64,000 nucleotides of DNA, taken from assembly GCF_003664125.1 (NCBI RefSeq), contig NZ_RCCP01000004.1:330214-394213 (forward strand), in the 5' to 3' direction. The notes under the pieces were generated by a model. It was not told where the DNA came from. It searched no databases and was given only the letters and a program-made list of their open reading frames with translations. Both the position numbers and the translations under genes were made by a program. Below are positions 1-8,080 of the stretch, in pieces (the stretch's first letter is position 1; every line of letters begins with the position of its first letter). This stretch comes from Planococcus citreus. Its GTDB lineage: Bacteria > Bacillota > Bacilli > Bacillales_A > Planococcaceae.

Positions 1-137
1 GCGTTTTCCAAGTTGCTTTCATCTGCTTCCACCTGTGCTTCATATGAAGCGAAAGAGCCTTTCACTTTTGAGATCATCATGTGTTTCACGGAAAATCCGA
101 TTTCTGAATGCGCTTGGTCTACTGTCCATTTTTTCAT
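1..137 (-). CDS. YceI family protein (5' part only)
   Basis: Partial gene on the minus strand, running off the left edge of the window. About 45 residues are visible, beginning MKKWTVDQAHSEIGFSVKHM, which is the typical N-terminus of YceI proteins (W-x-D-x-x-H-S-x-I-x-F-x-V-x-H). The family folds as a lipocalin-like barrel that binds polyisoprenoid-type lipids; the cellular role in Firmicutes is poorly defined. The start at 137 is supported by GGAGGAATTACTC directly upstream and by a good sigma-A promoter 35 bases further up. No signal peptide is seen, so this is probably a cytoplasmic version. The rest of the gene cannot be judged. Confidence 0.85.
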   Translation of the reverse strand, partial: MKKWTVDQAHSEIGFSVKHMMISKVKGSFASYEAQVEADESNLEN

Positions 138-171
138 GAGTAATTCCTCCAATTTCGTATGTGTTAGCCTT

Positions 172-200
172 ACTATAAACAATTAATATCTCGAAGTCAA
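172..200 (-). promoter_or_regulatory. Sigma-A promoter of the yceI-like gene
   Basis: On the minus strand TTGACT (200-195) is followed after 17 bases by TATAGT (177-172), a near-consensus sigma-A promoter about 35 bases before the yceI start codon. Confidence 0.7.
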
Positions 201-203
201 TAG

Positions 204-228
204 GTTTTAATTAAAATAGTTTTAATTA
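204..228. promoter_or_regulatory. Possible operator: direct repeat GTTTTAATTA x2
   Basis: GTTTTAATTA occurs at 204-213 and again at 219-228, a period of 15 bases. The first copy sits in the perfect palindrome TTTTAATTAAAA (205-216). The pair lies just upstream of the -35 box of the yceI-like gene and between it and murB, so it could bind a regulator. The region is AT-rich, so chance is not excluded. Confidence 0.35.
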
Positions 229-339
229 GAGATAAAATTTATCTGGACTTTAGTCCTTAACAAGGCAATATCGCTTGTCAAAACATGATGAAAAATGGAT
301 ACTATTAAGAGCGAAAAGTTTAGAAGGGATTTGCTTGGA

Positions 340-1257
340 ATGATGAAAGAAACTTGGTTGGCGGATCTGCGCCGTTTTGTGGCAGAAGATCACGTCAAAA
401 TGGACGAGCCTCTGCATTTGCATACATTGACGAAAATGGGCGGGCCGGCCGATATATTTGTAGCACCGACAACTGAAGATGAAGTAGCTTATACAGTAAA
501 ATACGCATATGACAATGATATTCCGCTTTTGATGCTTGGGAACGGCTCTAATATGGTCGTCCGCGATGGCGGCGTCCGTGGAATCGTTCTGACGTTCAAG
601 AAATTGGACGGTATCATGATCAACGGAACAACTGTAATTGCCCAAGGCGGCGCAGACATTAAGAAAGTATCCCGCGCAGCAGCAGACCGCCAGCTGACAG
701 GTTTGGAATTCGCTTGCGGCATCCCCGGTTCGATCGGCGGAGCGATGGCAATGAATGCCGGCGCATACGGCGGCGAGATCCAAGACGTCATCGTCCAGGC
801 GACCGTCTTGACGAAAGAAGGGGAAAAGCTAGTCTTGACGAAAGACGAACTCGAACTCGGCTACCGCAAAAGCATCATCACGAAAAAAGGCTTTTACGTC
901 CTGTCTTCCGAGTTCGGCCTCGAAATCGGGGAGCAGCGGGTCATTGACGCCAAAATGTCTGATTTGACGTTCCAGCGGGAAAGCAAGCAGCCGCTTGAAT
1001 TTCCTTCTGCAGGAAGTGTCTTCAAGCGGCCGCCGGGCAATTTCGCCGGCAAACTGATCCAGGAAAGCGGATTGCAGGGAAGAGGTTTCGGCGGTGCGGA
1101 AGTTTCGACAAAGCATGCCGGATTTATCGTCAATAAAAACAACGCAACGGCCAACGATTACATCCAAACCATTGAAATGGTGAAGAAAGCGGTGTTCGAG
1201 AAATTCGGCATCGATTTGGAGCTTGAAGTGAAAATCGTCGGCGAAGATATGGCTTGA
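340..1257 (+). CDS. murB: UDP-N-acetylenolpyruvoylglucosamine reductase
   Basis: Cytoplasmic FAD enzyme that reduces enolpyruvyl-UDP-GlcNAc with NADPH to UDP-MurNAc, the second committed step of peptidoglycan precursor synthesis. The protein (about 305 residues) has the FAD-binding stretch TKMGGPADIFV then LGNGSNMVVRDGG, the glycine-rich GIPGSIGGAMAMNAGAYGGE, and the C-terminal MurB domain with SAGSVFKRP, whose serine is the usual proton donor. The frame is open from 295, but no ribosome binding site precedes that ATG. AGAAGGGAT precedes the ATGs at 340 and 343, so I take 340. It stands alone, closed by its own terminator. ddl and murF lie 44 kb away in the same window. Confidence 0.93.
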   Translation: MMKETWLADLRRFVAEDHVKMDEPLHLHTLTKMGGPADIFVAPTTEDEVAYTVKYAYDNDIPLLMLGNGSNMVVRDGGVRGIVLTFKKLDGIMINGTTVIAQGGADIKKVSRAAADRQLTGLEFACGIPGSIGGAMAMNAGAYGGEIQDVIVQATVLTKEGEKLVLTKDELELGYRKSIITKKGFYVLSSEFGLEIGEQRVIDAKMSDLTFQRESKQPLEFPSAGSVFKRPPGNFAGKLIQESGLQGRGFGGAEVSTKHAGFIVNKNNATANDYIQTIEMVKKAVFEKFGIDLELEVKIVGEDMA

Positions 1258-1266
1258 TTTCAACGG

Positions 1267-1298
1267 GCGGCACTCCTTATACGGAGTGCCGCTTTTTT
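1267..1298 (+). terminator. Rho-independent terminator after murB
   Basis: Stem GCGGCACTCC / GGAGTGCCGC with a 6-base loop, followed by six T. Confidence 0.9.
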
Positions 1299-1349
1299 AA
1301 TTGGTGCCATTATTATGGTATAATGAATTCAAAGTAATTTACGGAGTAG

Positions 1350-2834
1350 GTGGTCAATATACAGAGCTTTAGTGTAGACGGTATAATCTTGATCGGCGGG
1401 ATCTTCCTGCTGGCTGGCGTTTTGATGACGAAAGTATCAGCTCGCGCCGGCGTTCCCTCGCTCGTTTTGTTTATGTTCCTCGGCATGGTGCTAGGCAGTG
1501 ATGTTTCAGGCCTCATCTATTTCTCCAACGCAGAAATTGCCCAGATGGTCGGAATTGTCGCCCTCATTATTATCCTCTTCGAAGGTGGTTTGCAAACCCA
1601 ATGGAAGCATATCCGTCCGGTTCTTGGCGGTTCAATCGTCCTGGCGACGCTTGGGGTTTTGATCACGACAGGCATTGTAGCTGTCGCAGCGTATTATGTT
1701 TTTGATTTGACTTGGCTGCAGGCCTTGCTGCTTGGTTCTATCGTCGGTTCGACGGATGCCGCAGCGGTATTCTCGGTTCTCGCAGGCCAAAACATCAAAT
1801 CCAAAATTTCCTCAACGCTCGAAGCGGAGTCAGGAACGAACGACCCGATGGCAATGTTTTTGACCATCGCGTTTGTTCAATTGATTATGATCCCCGATTC
1901 ATCGGTCTGGACAATGCTCGGCAGTTTCCTTCTTCAAATGGGACTCGGCTTGGTTCTGGGCTTGGCGCTTGGATTGTTCGCGTCATGGACCATCAACCGG
2001 ATCCGGCTTGATGCCTCCGGGCTTTATGCAGTGCTTGCCGCAGGTTTTGCGATTTTCATCTATAGCTTTACAGCCGTCCTCGGAGGCAGCGGCCTGCTAG
2101 CGGTTTACTTGGCAGCGCTTGTGATCGGTACGCGCGATTTGACACATAGCTATTCGATCGTCTCCTTCCATGAAGGTTTCGCTTGGCTTATGCAGATTGT
2201 GATGTTCGTCATTCTCGGCCTTCTCGTCTTTCCAAGCCAATTGGCTGATTGGGAACTCATCTGGAAAGGGCTTGTGCTATCGTTCGTGCTGATTTTCGTA
2301 GCACGCCCAATTGCTGTTTTCATCAGCACGGCGTTCTTCGATTATGATCTAAAAGAAAAGCTGTTCATGTCCTGGGCGGGACTGCGTGGAGCGGTTCCGA
2401 TCGTCCTGGCAACGTTCCCGATGCTCGCGGGCATGGAAAACAGCATCCTGTTTTTCAATATCGTTTCGTTCATCGTGCTGACGTCAGCGTTGCTGCAAGG
2501 CTCGACCATCCCGTTTTTTGCCGAGAAACTCGGGTTGAACGGGCGCCCGGTTCCAAAGCGCATCCACTCCTTGGAACTGGTGTCGATGGATCGTGCCAAT
2601 GCAGAAATGCTTGAAGTCGAACTGTCGGAGAAATCGCCTTTTGCCGGCCAGTTGGTGCAGACGATCGGCCTGCCGAATCAGACCTTGATCAGCGCCATCA
2701 TCCGTTCGGGCAAGCTCGTCATGCCGACCGGAACGACGCGCCTCAGAAAAGGGGATGTGCTGTATGTCCTCACTGAAAAGAAACAAGTGCCGAAAGTGAA
2801 ATTGGTGCTTGGAGAAGAAGATTTCGTCAACTGA
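1350..2834 (+). CDS. Potassium/proton antiporter, CPA family with RCK_C domain
   Basis: Membrane cation/proton antiporter of about 494 residues. Residues ~1-390 contain a dozen hydrophobic segments with the CPA1-type signatures GVPSLVLFMFLGM near the N-terminus, GSTDAAAVFSVL and ESGTNDPMAMF (conserved acidic residues of the ion site). Residues ~405-490 form a soluble tail resembling TrkA-C/RCK_C (LVMPTGTTRLRKGDVLYVLT), which usually senses a ligand. The substrate is probably K+ or Na+; the sequence does not decide it. The likely start is GTG at 1350, but GGAG is only three bases upstream, so the true start is uncertain. Monocistronic, with a terminator at the stop codon. Confidence 0.85.
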   Translation: MVNIQSFSVDGIILIGGIFLLAGVLMTKVSARAGVPSLVLFMFLGMVLGSDVSGLIYFSNAEIAQMVGIVALIIILFEGGLQTQWKHIRPVLGGSIVLATLGVLITTGIVAVAAYYVFDLTWLQALLLGSIVGSTDAAAVFSVLAGQNIKSKISSTLEAESGTNDPMAMFLTIAFVQLIMIPDSSVWTMLGSFLLQMGLGLVLGLALGLFASWTINRIRLDASGLYAVLAAGFAIFIYSFTAVLGGSGLLAVYLAALVIGTRDLTHSYSIVSFHEGFAWLMQIVMFVILGLLVFPSQLADWELIWKGLVLSFVLIFVARPIAVFISTAFFDYDLKEKLFMSWAGLRGAVPIVLATFPMLAGMENSILFFNIVSFIVLTSALLQGSTIPFFAEKLGLNGRPVPKRIHSLELVSMDRANAEMLEVELSEKSPFAGQLVQTIGLPNQTLISAIIRSGKLVMPTGTTRLRKGDVLYVLTEKKQVPKVKLVLGEEDFVN

Positions 2835-2859
2835 GCTTGCCGCTGCGGCAGGCTTTTTT
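2835..2859 (+). terminator. Terminator after the antiporter gene
   Basis: GCTTGCCGC / GCGGCAGGC hairpin followed by six T, starting right after the stop codon. Confidence 0.8.
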
Positions 2860-2920
2860 AATGCTGAGGAAGGATTTTCCACGACGCCGGTCGAATGAGA
2901 ATCAAAAAGGGGGATTTTTC

Positions 2921-5275
2921 ATGAAGGGGAAGAAATGGGTAAAATGGCTATTGATCGCATTCGGGTCGCTGATCGCATTGGCAGCAGTTGCAGGAATTTT
3001 TGCAAACGCTTACATATCGAAGTCGAAACCGGTCATTGAAGGGGAAGTGGCTGTAGGAGTGCTGGAACAGCAAGTGACCGTCGTGCGAGATGATATCGGC
3101 GTGCCGCATATCCAAGCACAAAGCGATGCGGACCTGTACCGGGCGCAAGGCTATGTGCAGGCGCAGGACCGTTTGTTCCAAATGGATTTATCGAGGCGGC
3201 AAGCAAGCGGCCGCTTGGCTGAAGTGATCGGGGAGGCAGCGGTCGATACCGATAAATATTTCCGCACCTTCAGTTTGCGCCGTGCCGGGGAAGCGTCTTG
3301 GTCCGGCTACGGGGCAGAAGCGAAACAAGTGCTCGAATGGTATGCGGAAGGTGTCAATGCGTATATCGAAGAAGCGAAAGAAGACGGGCGCCTTAGCTAT
3401 GAATTCGCGCTGCTCGGCTATGAGCCTGAACCGTGGACGCCTGTCGACTCCTTGGCGATCGGCAAATTCATGGCTTATGATCTCGGCGGCCATTGGAATT
3501 CGCTCGCTGTCCGGCATTGGGCATTGAATGAATTCCCAGAAGATAAAGCGCGTGAACTGTTCATCCGCTATCCGGAAGAAGCGCCTGCCATTTTGGCGGC
3601 CAATAAAAAGCAGCCAGTGTCGGTCGCAGGTGCGTTCGATCCGTCGGTCATTCCGCCAGAGTTCAACGGCAGCAATAACTGGGTCGTTTCAGGCGATAAG
3701 ACAGAAAGCGGGCTGCCGCTACTGGCAGACGATCCGCATCTCGGGCTCAGCACGCCATCCATTTGGTACCAGATGCATTTGGAGTCGCCTGAACAAAATG
3801 TCAGCGGCGTCATCTTCGCTGGCATTCCGGGAATCATTCTCGGGCATAACGAACAGATCGCGTGGGGCGTGACGAATGTCGGGCCGGATGTGCAGGATCT
3901 GTATATCGAAACGCCAAACCCTGACGATCCGACACAGTTCCGTTATGAAGGCCAGTGGGAGCAGGCGGAAGTGCTGGCAGAACCGATCCAAGTAAAAGAC
4001 GGGGAGACAGTCGATTTCGAAGTGCTCGTCACCCGCCATGGCCCGGTCGTATCGCCGGTCTTATATGAAGAAGAAGAGCCATCCGCCGTCTTTTCCATGC
4101 AGTGGACCGCGCTTGAGCCGACGCTTGAGTTGCAGGCCGTGCTGAATTTCAATAAAGCGGAGAACTGGGAACAATTCGAAACAGCTTTGGAAGATTTCCA
4201 GGCGCCTGCACAGAATTTTGTATTCGCATCGACTGACGGCACCATTGCATACAAAGCGAACGGGCGTATTCCAATCCGCAAGCAAGGCGACGGGCAATTG
4301 CCGGTGCCGGGTGATTCTGCTGAATATGGTTGGGACGGCTATGTGCCGTTCGATGAATTGCCGCGTTCGGTCAATCCGGAATCCGGCTTTATCGCGACCG
4401 CCAATAACCAAGTCATAGATGATAGCTACCCGTACCATATTACGGATTTCTGGGCGCAGCCTTATCGCTATGAGCGCATTGCAGAAGTGCTCGAAGGGAA
4501 CGATAAACTGACTGCGGAAGACATGATGGTCTTGCAGATGGACCAGAAAAATCTGTACGCTGCAGAATTTCTCGAAGGGATGATGGCGGAAGTCGAAAAA
4601 CTGACGGATGAACACGAAGAATTATTCGATATGCTGCGGGAATGGGACCAGGTCGACAGTGCAGGCCAGGCAGCACCTTTCGTCTTCCATACGTGGATGC
4701 GCCAATTGCCGGATACCTTATTCGAAGAACAATTTCCTGAGGATGTCTACGATATGCTGTCAGGCAAAAACCATATCACTGACGCTATGTTGCGCCAGGC
4801 TTTTGAAGGAAACGAGGGCGCATGGGTGCGTGAATACGGCGGAACGGGCAAGTGGCTCGCTGATTCGCTCGATCTTGCTCTCGATGATATCGAAACAGCG
4901 CAAGGCAGCGATCCACAAGATTGGGAATGGGGCGAATACCATCAGTTGACCTTCCCGCATCCTGTTGCGGGGGCTTCACCGATTCTCGAACAGTTCTTGA
5001 ATCCGGACAAGGTGCCAGTAGGCGGCTCGAATATTACCGTGCAGGCAGCGGCCTTCAATGATGATGGCGATGTCGACCACGGGGCCTCTTGGCGTTTTGT
5101 GGCCGACCTTGCCGATTTGTCGAAAGCCTATCACATTGTCGGGCCAGGGCTGAGCGGCCATGTAAAATCCGACTTTTTCCATAACCAAGTCGACAAATGG
5201 GCGCAAGGCGAGTTTCATGAAACCCGCATCGAAGGCGATGTGGAAGGAGCTGAATTAACGCTCATTCCTGAATAA
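2921..5275 (+). CDS. Penicillin acylase family protein (Ntn hydrolase)
   Basis: A 784-residue member of the penicillin amidase/acylase family. These are made as one chain and self-cleave to expose an N-terminal nucleophile that hydrolyses amide bonds of penicillins, acyl-homoserine lactones or other N-acyl substrates. Residues ~8-32 form one hydrophobic helix (a membrane anchor or uncleaved signal). RDDIGVPHIQA and YVQAQDRLFQMDL are the usual alpha-chain motifs. GSNNWVVSG places the predicted nucleophile at Ser251. The C-terminus carries the family pattern around GGSNITVQAA. The ATG at 2921 follows AAAGGGGGA; the open frame upstream from 2837 lacks such a site. The natural substrate cannot be deduced. 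Confidence 0.9.
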   Translation: MKGKKWVKWLLIAFGSLIALAAVAGIFANAYISKSKPVIEGEVAVGVLEQQVTVVRDDIGVPHIQAQSDADLYRAQGYVQAQDRLFQMDLSRRQASGRLAEVIGEAAVDTDKYFRTFSLRRAGEASWSGYGAEAKQVLEWYAEGVNAYIEEAKEDGRLSYEFALLGYEPEPWTPVDSLAIGKFMAYDLGGHWNSLAVRHWALNEFPEDKARELFIRYPEEAPAILAANKKQPVSVAGAFDPSVIPPEFNGSNNWVVSGDKTESGLPLLADDPHLGLSTPSIWYQMHLESPEQNVSGVIFAGIPGIILGHNEQIAWGVTNVGPDVQDLYIETPNPDDPTQFRYEGQWEQAEVLAEPIQVKDGETVDFEVLVTRHGPVVSPVLYEEEEPSAVFSMQWTALEPTLELQAVLNFNKAENWEQFETALEDFQAPAQNFVFASTDGTIAYKANGRIPIRKQGDGQLPVPGDSAEYGWDGYVPFDELPRSVNPESGFIATANNQVIDDSYPYHITDFWAQPYRYERIAEVLEGNDKLTAEDMMVLQMDQKNLYAAEFLEGMMAEVEKLTDEHEELFDMLREWDQVDSAGQAAPFVFHTWMRQLPDTLFEEQFPEDVYDMLSGKNHITDAMLRQAFEGNEGAWVREYGGTGKWLADSLDLALDDIETAQGSDPQDWEWGEYHQLTFPHPVAGASPILEQFLNPDKVPVGGSNITVQAAAFNDDGDVDHGASWRFVADLADLSKAYHIVGPGLSGHVKSDFFHNQVDKWAQGEFHETRIEGDVEGAELTLIPE

Positions 5276-5307
5276 GGTATACTGGAGAAAAACGTTCGGG
5301 GGATTTT

Positions 5308-5661
5308 ATGAAAAACATATTGGCTGTAGGGTTTGGCGGCATGGCCGGATCGCTTCTCCGCACGGCTGTGTTTCAATTCGCCGGAGCGGGTCTGGGTTTG
5401 TGGCTTGTGAACATTCTCGGAAGCTTCATCATCGGCATCGCGGCTGCCCGATTGGTGAATCGTTCGGCGGGGACGCGGCTGTTCGTCTCGACCGGGCTGA
5501 TTGGTTCGTTCACGAGTTTTTCAGCTTTTTCGGCGGATTGGTTCCGCTTGCTTGAATCGTCCTTATTAACAGGCATCATGTATGCGCTTGGCATGACGGC
5601 TGCATCAATTGTTGCAGCGGCTTTGGGGCTGTTGGCGGGGCGCAAGGGGGCGGTCGAATGA
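5308..5661 (+). CDS. crcB: Fluoride channel CrcB/Fluc, first subunit
   Basis: Small membrane protein (117 residues, four hydrophobic segments) of the CrcB/Fluc family, which exports fluoride. GGMAGSLLR near the N-terminus, the VNILGSFIIG segment with the pore asparagine, and GLIGSFTSFSAF with the phenylalanine box match the family. Its stop overlaps the start of a second crcB copy by four bases (ATGA). Such pairs usually assemble as antiparallel heterodimers. CGGGGGAT precedes the ATG. It follows the acylase gene by only 32 bases, so the three may be cotranscribed. There is no room for a fluoride riboswitch in front of it. Confidence 0.93.
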   Translation: MKNILAVGFGGMAGSLLRTAVFQFAGAGLGLWLVNILGSFIIGIAAARLVNRSAGTRLFVSTGLIGSFTSFSAFSADWFRLLESSLLTGIMYALGMTAASIVAAALGLLAGRKGAVE

Positions 5662-5993
5662 TCAGCATCGCGATATTCGGCTTTCTTGGTGCCGTGGCCC
5701 GTTATCTCTGCTATATGGCGGTGGAGAATCGTGCGCGCCAGCCGAAACTTGCGACTTGGTTCGTCAACAGTCTCGGGTCGCTCATCATCGGCGCATGTCT
5801 CGGGGCAGGTGTGCCGGCAGCTTCCGGAATCTTCGCGTTTCTCGGAGCCTTCACGACCTTTTCGACAATGGCGCTCGATAGCGTCAAGGATTTTGAAGAC
5901 GGTCGTTGGAAGCAAGGCATCTTTTATATTTCCGCGACGCTTGTTTCTGGTTTAGTGCTGTTTGCGGTCGGCTATTCCGTTGCTTCCATGTAA
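5658..5993 (+). CDS. crcB: Fluoride channel CrcB/Fluc, second subunit
   Basis: Second CrcB/Fluc subunit, 111 residues with four hydrophobic segments. FGFLGAVARYLCY, WFVNSLGSLIIG and GAFTTFSTM give the conserved arginine, pore asparagine and phenylalanine motif. It begins in the ATGA overlap with the upstream copy, so translation is coupled, as expected for partners of one dual-topology channel. It is closed by a strong bidirectional terminator. Confidence 0.93.
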   Translation: MISIAIFGFLGAVARYLCYMAVENRARQPKLATWFVNSLGSLIIGACLGAGVPAASGIFAFLGAFTTFSTMALDSVKDFEDGRWKQGIFYISATLVSGLVLFAVGYSVASM

Positions 5994-6028
5994 AAAACCG
6001 TTCCGCTGAATTAGCGGAACGGTTTTTT
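5992..6028. terminator. Bidirectional terminator between crcB and the P1 peptidase
   Basis: AAAAAACCGTTCCGCT / AGCGGAACGGTTTTTT with a five-base loop serves both convergent genes. Confidence 0.92.
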
Positions 6029-6038
6029 GTATTGCGTT

Positions 6039-7037
6039 TTATTCGAACAGGCCTTTTTCAACGACGCGTCCCATGCGCCCAACGGTGGTTTCGGCATGGA
6101 ATAGTGATTGATAGACTGCTTCTTCCGTTGATTCGATCACGCCTTGGAACAGCGACGCCATCACTTCGTGGTCGTCGCGCAATAGCCGTAAATCGGTAAA
6201 AGGCGATTGCTGCTGGTGGGGAATTGTATAGGCGGTGGAGAAGGCGATGATGATGTCCCCTGAGCCGTTATGTACATGCGTGCCGGTGCGGCCAAGCCCG
6301 ATCGCCGCACGTTTGGCGAGCCGCTTCAGCTGGCGGCTATCAAGCGGTGCATCGGTGGCGATGACGATGATGACGGATCCGTCTGGCCGCTGTTCCGGAG
6401 TATTTTCCGGCAGCCAATTGGCGATGGCAATTTCTTCTTTGCGCCCGAAATTGGTCAAAACGAATGCGCCGGCCGTGAACTGTTCATCCCCGTAATCCAC
6501 AGTGCGTGAAGAAGAGCCGATGCCCCCTTTGACGCCATAGCAAATCATCCCTTTGCCAGCTCCGACAGCCCCTTGTGCAAAGTCAGCGGAAGCTGTGCGA
6601 ATCGCCTCGGCGGCATGAAGAGGTTCGACCGCCATCCGCCGCATCGAATTTAAATAGCTGTCATTGCATTCGCCGACAAGCAAATTCAATGAGCTGGTCG
6701 AATCGCCGATCGCTGGATTTTCAGCAAGCATATAGTCCATCGTCCCTTGCAGCACCGCTGCCACGCTGAAAGTATTGGTCAGCATGATCGGGGATTCGAG
6801 CACGCCAAGTTCATCGACCTGGATGAGCCCCGCGGTTTTGCCGAAGCCATTTAACACGAACGATGCAGCAGGCGTTTTTTGTTCGAACCAATTGCCGCCG
6901 TGAGGCAAGATCGCGGTGACGCCGGTGCAGACCGATTCTTCTTCATTAATTTTTTCGTCGAGTGTGACATGGCCGACGGTGACGCCCGGCACATCGGTAA
7001 TGGAATTGCGTTTTCCTTTATGCATCATGATCCCCAT
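6039..7037 (-). CDS. P1 family peptidase (DmpA/S58-type aminopeptidase)
   Basis: Member of the S58/DmpA family of self-processing aminopeptidases, about 332 residues from the chosen start. KRNSITDVPGVTVGHVTL is the family's N-terminal signature. NGFGKTAGLIQVDELG and PIMLTNTFSVAAV follow, and GVKGGIGSSSR contains the serine at which the chain is expected to self-cleave. Enzymes of this family release N-terminal D- or L-residues or beta-peptides; the substrate here is unknown. The open frame reaches 7106, but AGGAAAACAGAA supports ATG 7037; ATG 7025 preceded by GGGG is an alternative. No signal peptide, so cytoplasmic. Confidence 0.88.
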   Translation of the reverse strand: MGIMMHKGKRNSITDVPGVTVGHVTLDEKINEEESVCTGVTAILPHGGNWFEQKTPAASFVLNGFGKTAGLIQVDELGVLESPIMLTNTFSVAAVLQGTMDYMLAENPAIGDSTSSLNLLVGECNDSYLNSMRRMAVEPLHAAEAIRTASADFAQGAVGAGKGMICYGVKGGIGSSSRTVDYGDEQFTAGAFVLTNFGRKEEIAIANWLPENTPEQRPDGSVIIVIATDAPLDSRQLKRLAKRAAIGLGRTGTHVHNGSGDIIIAFSTAYTIPHQQQSPFTDLRLLRDDHEVMASLFQGVIESTEEAVYQSLFHAETTVGRMGRVVEKGLFE

Positions 7038-7121
7038 TTCTGTTTTCCTACATGATAGGCTACGGATTCCGATGTTGTTCAACAATGTGGAATCGAACAG
7101 CTCCACAGAATGTAGTTTTCT

Positions 7122-7541
7122 TTACTTGATGACCAGGACCGGCACTTTGACACGCTTGGCCACTTTATGGCTGACGCTGCCGAGCACAAATTCCTGAACA
7201 GGATTCAAGCCACGGCTGCCGATGATGACGATATCGTATGGATGTTCGTTCGCATGGGAGACGATAGCTGGCCCAGGTGCACCGTGGACAATAACGCTTT
7301 TCACACGGACGCCTGCCTGGTGGAAGATATCTTCGAAGGGCTCAAGATAATCGCGAGCGGCTTCGGCTATTTGCTCACTTGTGAGCCCACGATTGCTTTC
7401 CTTTTCGGATTTTCCGTAATCGACGGCACAAATAATGGTCACTTGTGCTTCAGGCGTGTCTTCAACGAGTTGAATTGCATGTTGTGCGGCGCGTTTTGAG
7501 TGATCAGATCCATCGATGGCGACCAATACGTGTTGGTACAT
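7122..7541 (-). CDS. Universal stress protein, UspA family
   Basis: A 139-residue single-domain UspA protein. MYQHVLVAIDGSDHSKRAA is the standard N-terminal strand, and IIGSRGLNPVQEFVLGSVSH matches the ATP-binding motif G-x2-G-x9-G-(S/T). Such proteins bind nucleotide and are usually induced by stress. AGGAGAG seven bases before ATG 7541 fixes the start; the longer frame to 7625 runs over the promoter. A -10-like TATACT lies upstream. I see no sigma-B pattern here. Confidence 0.93.
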   Translation of the reverse strand: MYQHVLVAIDGSDHSKRAAQHAIQLVEDTPEAQVTIICAVDYGKSEKESNRGLTSEQIAEAARDYLEPFEDIFHQAGVRVKSVIVHGAPGPAIVSHANEHPYDIVIIGSRGLNPVQEFVLGSVSHKVAKRVKVPVLVIK

Positions 7542-7625
7542 AATTCGTCTCTCCTGTTCTGTGGTGTCGGTGTTTTCAATAGTATAGCATTTACCGAATT
7601 GCGAGCGGGTAGTAGCGTTTTTCAT

Positions 7626-7641
7626 TCAAATGGGCATTTGA
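7626..7641. promoter_or_regulatory. CadC-type operator 1
   Basis: Palindrome TCAAAT-GGGC-ATTTGA overlaps the -35 box of the cadC promoter. It matches the TCAAAT...ATTTGA design of ArsR/CadC operators. Confidence 0.7.
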
Positions 7642-7666
7642 CTGTTACGACGGATAGACGTATACT
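7638..7666 (+). promoter_or_regulatory. Sigma-A promoter of cadC-cadA
   Basis: TTGACT (7638-7643), 17-base spacer, TATACT (7661-7666). It is flanked by two CadC-like palindromes. Confidence 0.8.
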
Positions 7667-7674
7667 GAAATCAA

Positions 7675-7690
7675 TCAAATGAAGGTTTGA
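7675..7690. promoter_or_regulatory. CadC-type operator 2
   Basis: TCAAAT-GAAG-GTTTGA is the same 6-4-6 layout as operator 1 with one mismatch. It lies just downstream of the -10 box, where a bound repressor would block transcription. Confidence 0.65.
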
Positions 7691-7708
7691 ATGAAGGGTG
7701 TGAACAGG

Positions 7709-8080
7709 ATGAAAGAAGTTTGCGATATTACAAAAGTCCATCCCGAAGCGGTCGATCGGGTGCAGCAACATATGGTTGAGCTCGATGGCGTTTCGGCTTT
7801 ATTCAAAGCGCTGGCGGATGAAACGCGCTTGAAGATCGCTTATGCGCTGACGATCGAGCCTGAAATGTGCGTCTGCGACATTGCTGCAGTGATCGGTTCA
7901 TCGACAGCGACAGCCTCTCATCATCTGCGGTATTTGCGCGAGCGGGATTTGGCGAAATCTGAACGCAAAGGCAAGCAGATTTATTATTCCTTATCGGATG
8001 ACCATGTGCGCCAGCTTGTGACCATCGCGAATGAGCATGCGAAAGAAGGTGTTTCAGTTGAGCAAAACTTATCGTCTTGA
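7709..8080 (+). CDS. cadC: CadC/ArsR-family metal-responsive repressor
   Basis: A 123-residue winged-helix repressor of the ArsR/SmtB family. VSALFKALADETRLKIAYAL starts the fold, and ELCVCD-type EMCVCDIAAVIGSS carries the two cysteines of the alpha-3 metal site. SSTATASHHLRYLRERDLAK is the recognition helix. A cysteine near the N-terminus (KEVCDITK) could complete a thiolate site for Cd, Pb or Zn. Metal binding releases the repressor from the operators upstream. ATG 7709 has AAGGGTG at good spacing; ATG 7691 lies inside operator 2. It overlaps the ATPase start and forms one operon with it. Confidence 0.9.
   Translation: MKEVCDITKVHPEAVDRVQQHMVELDGVSALFKALADETRLKIAYALTIEPEMCVCDIAAVIGSSTATASHHLRYLRERDLAKSERKGKQIYYSLSDDHVRQLVTIANEHAKEGVSVEQNLSS

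Noticed and set aside
186..234. MhqR-type half sites (ATCTCGA and GAGATA) near the yceI promoter
   Set aside because: The halves are about 30 bases apart and do not form the 16-base palindrome seen at 14137-14152.
4061..4615. Antisense frame of 184 codons inside the penicillin acylase gene
   Set aside because: Shadow of a well-conserved gene; no ribosome binding site.
5275..5308. Fluoride riboswitch before crcB
   Set aside because: Only 32 bases separate the acylase stop from crcB, too few for the crcB motif, and no pseudoknot sequence is visible.
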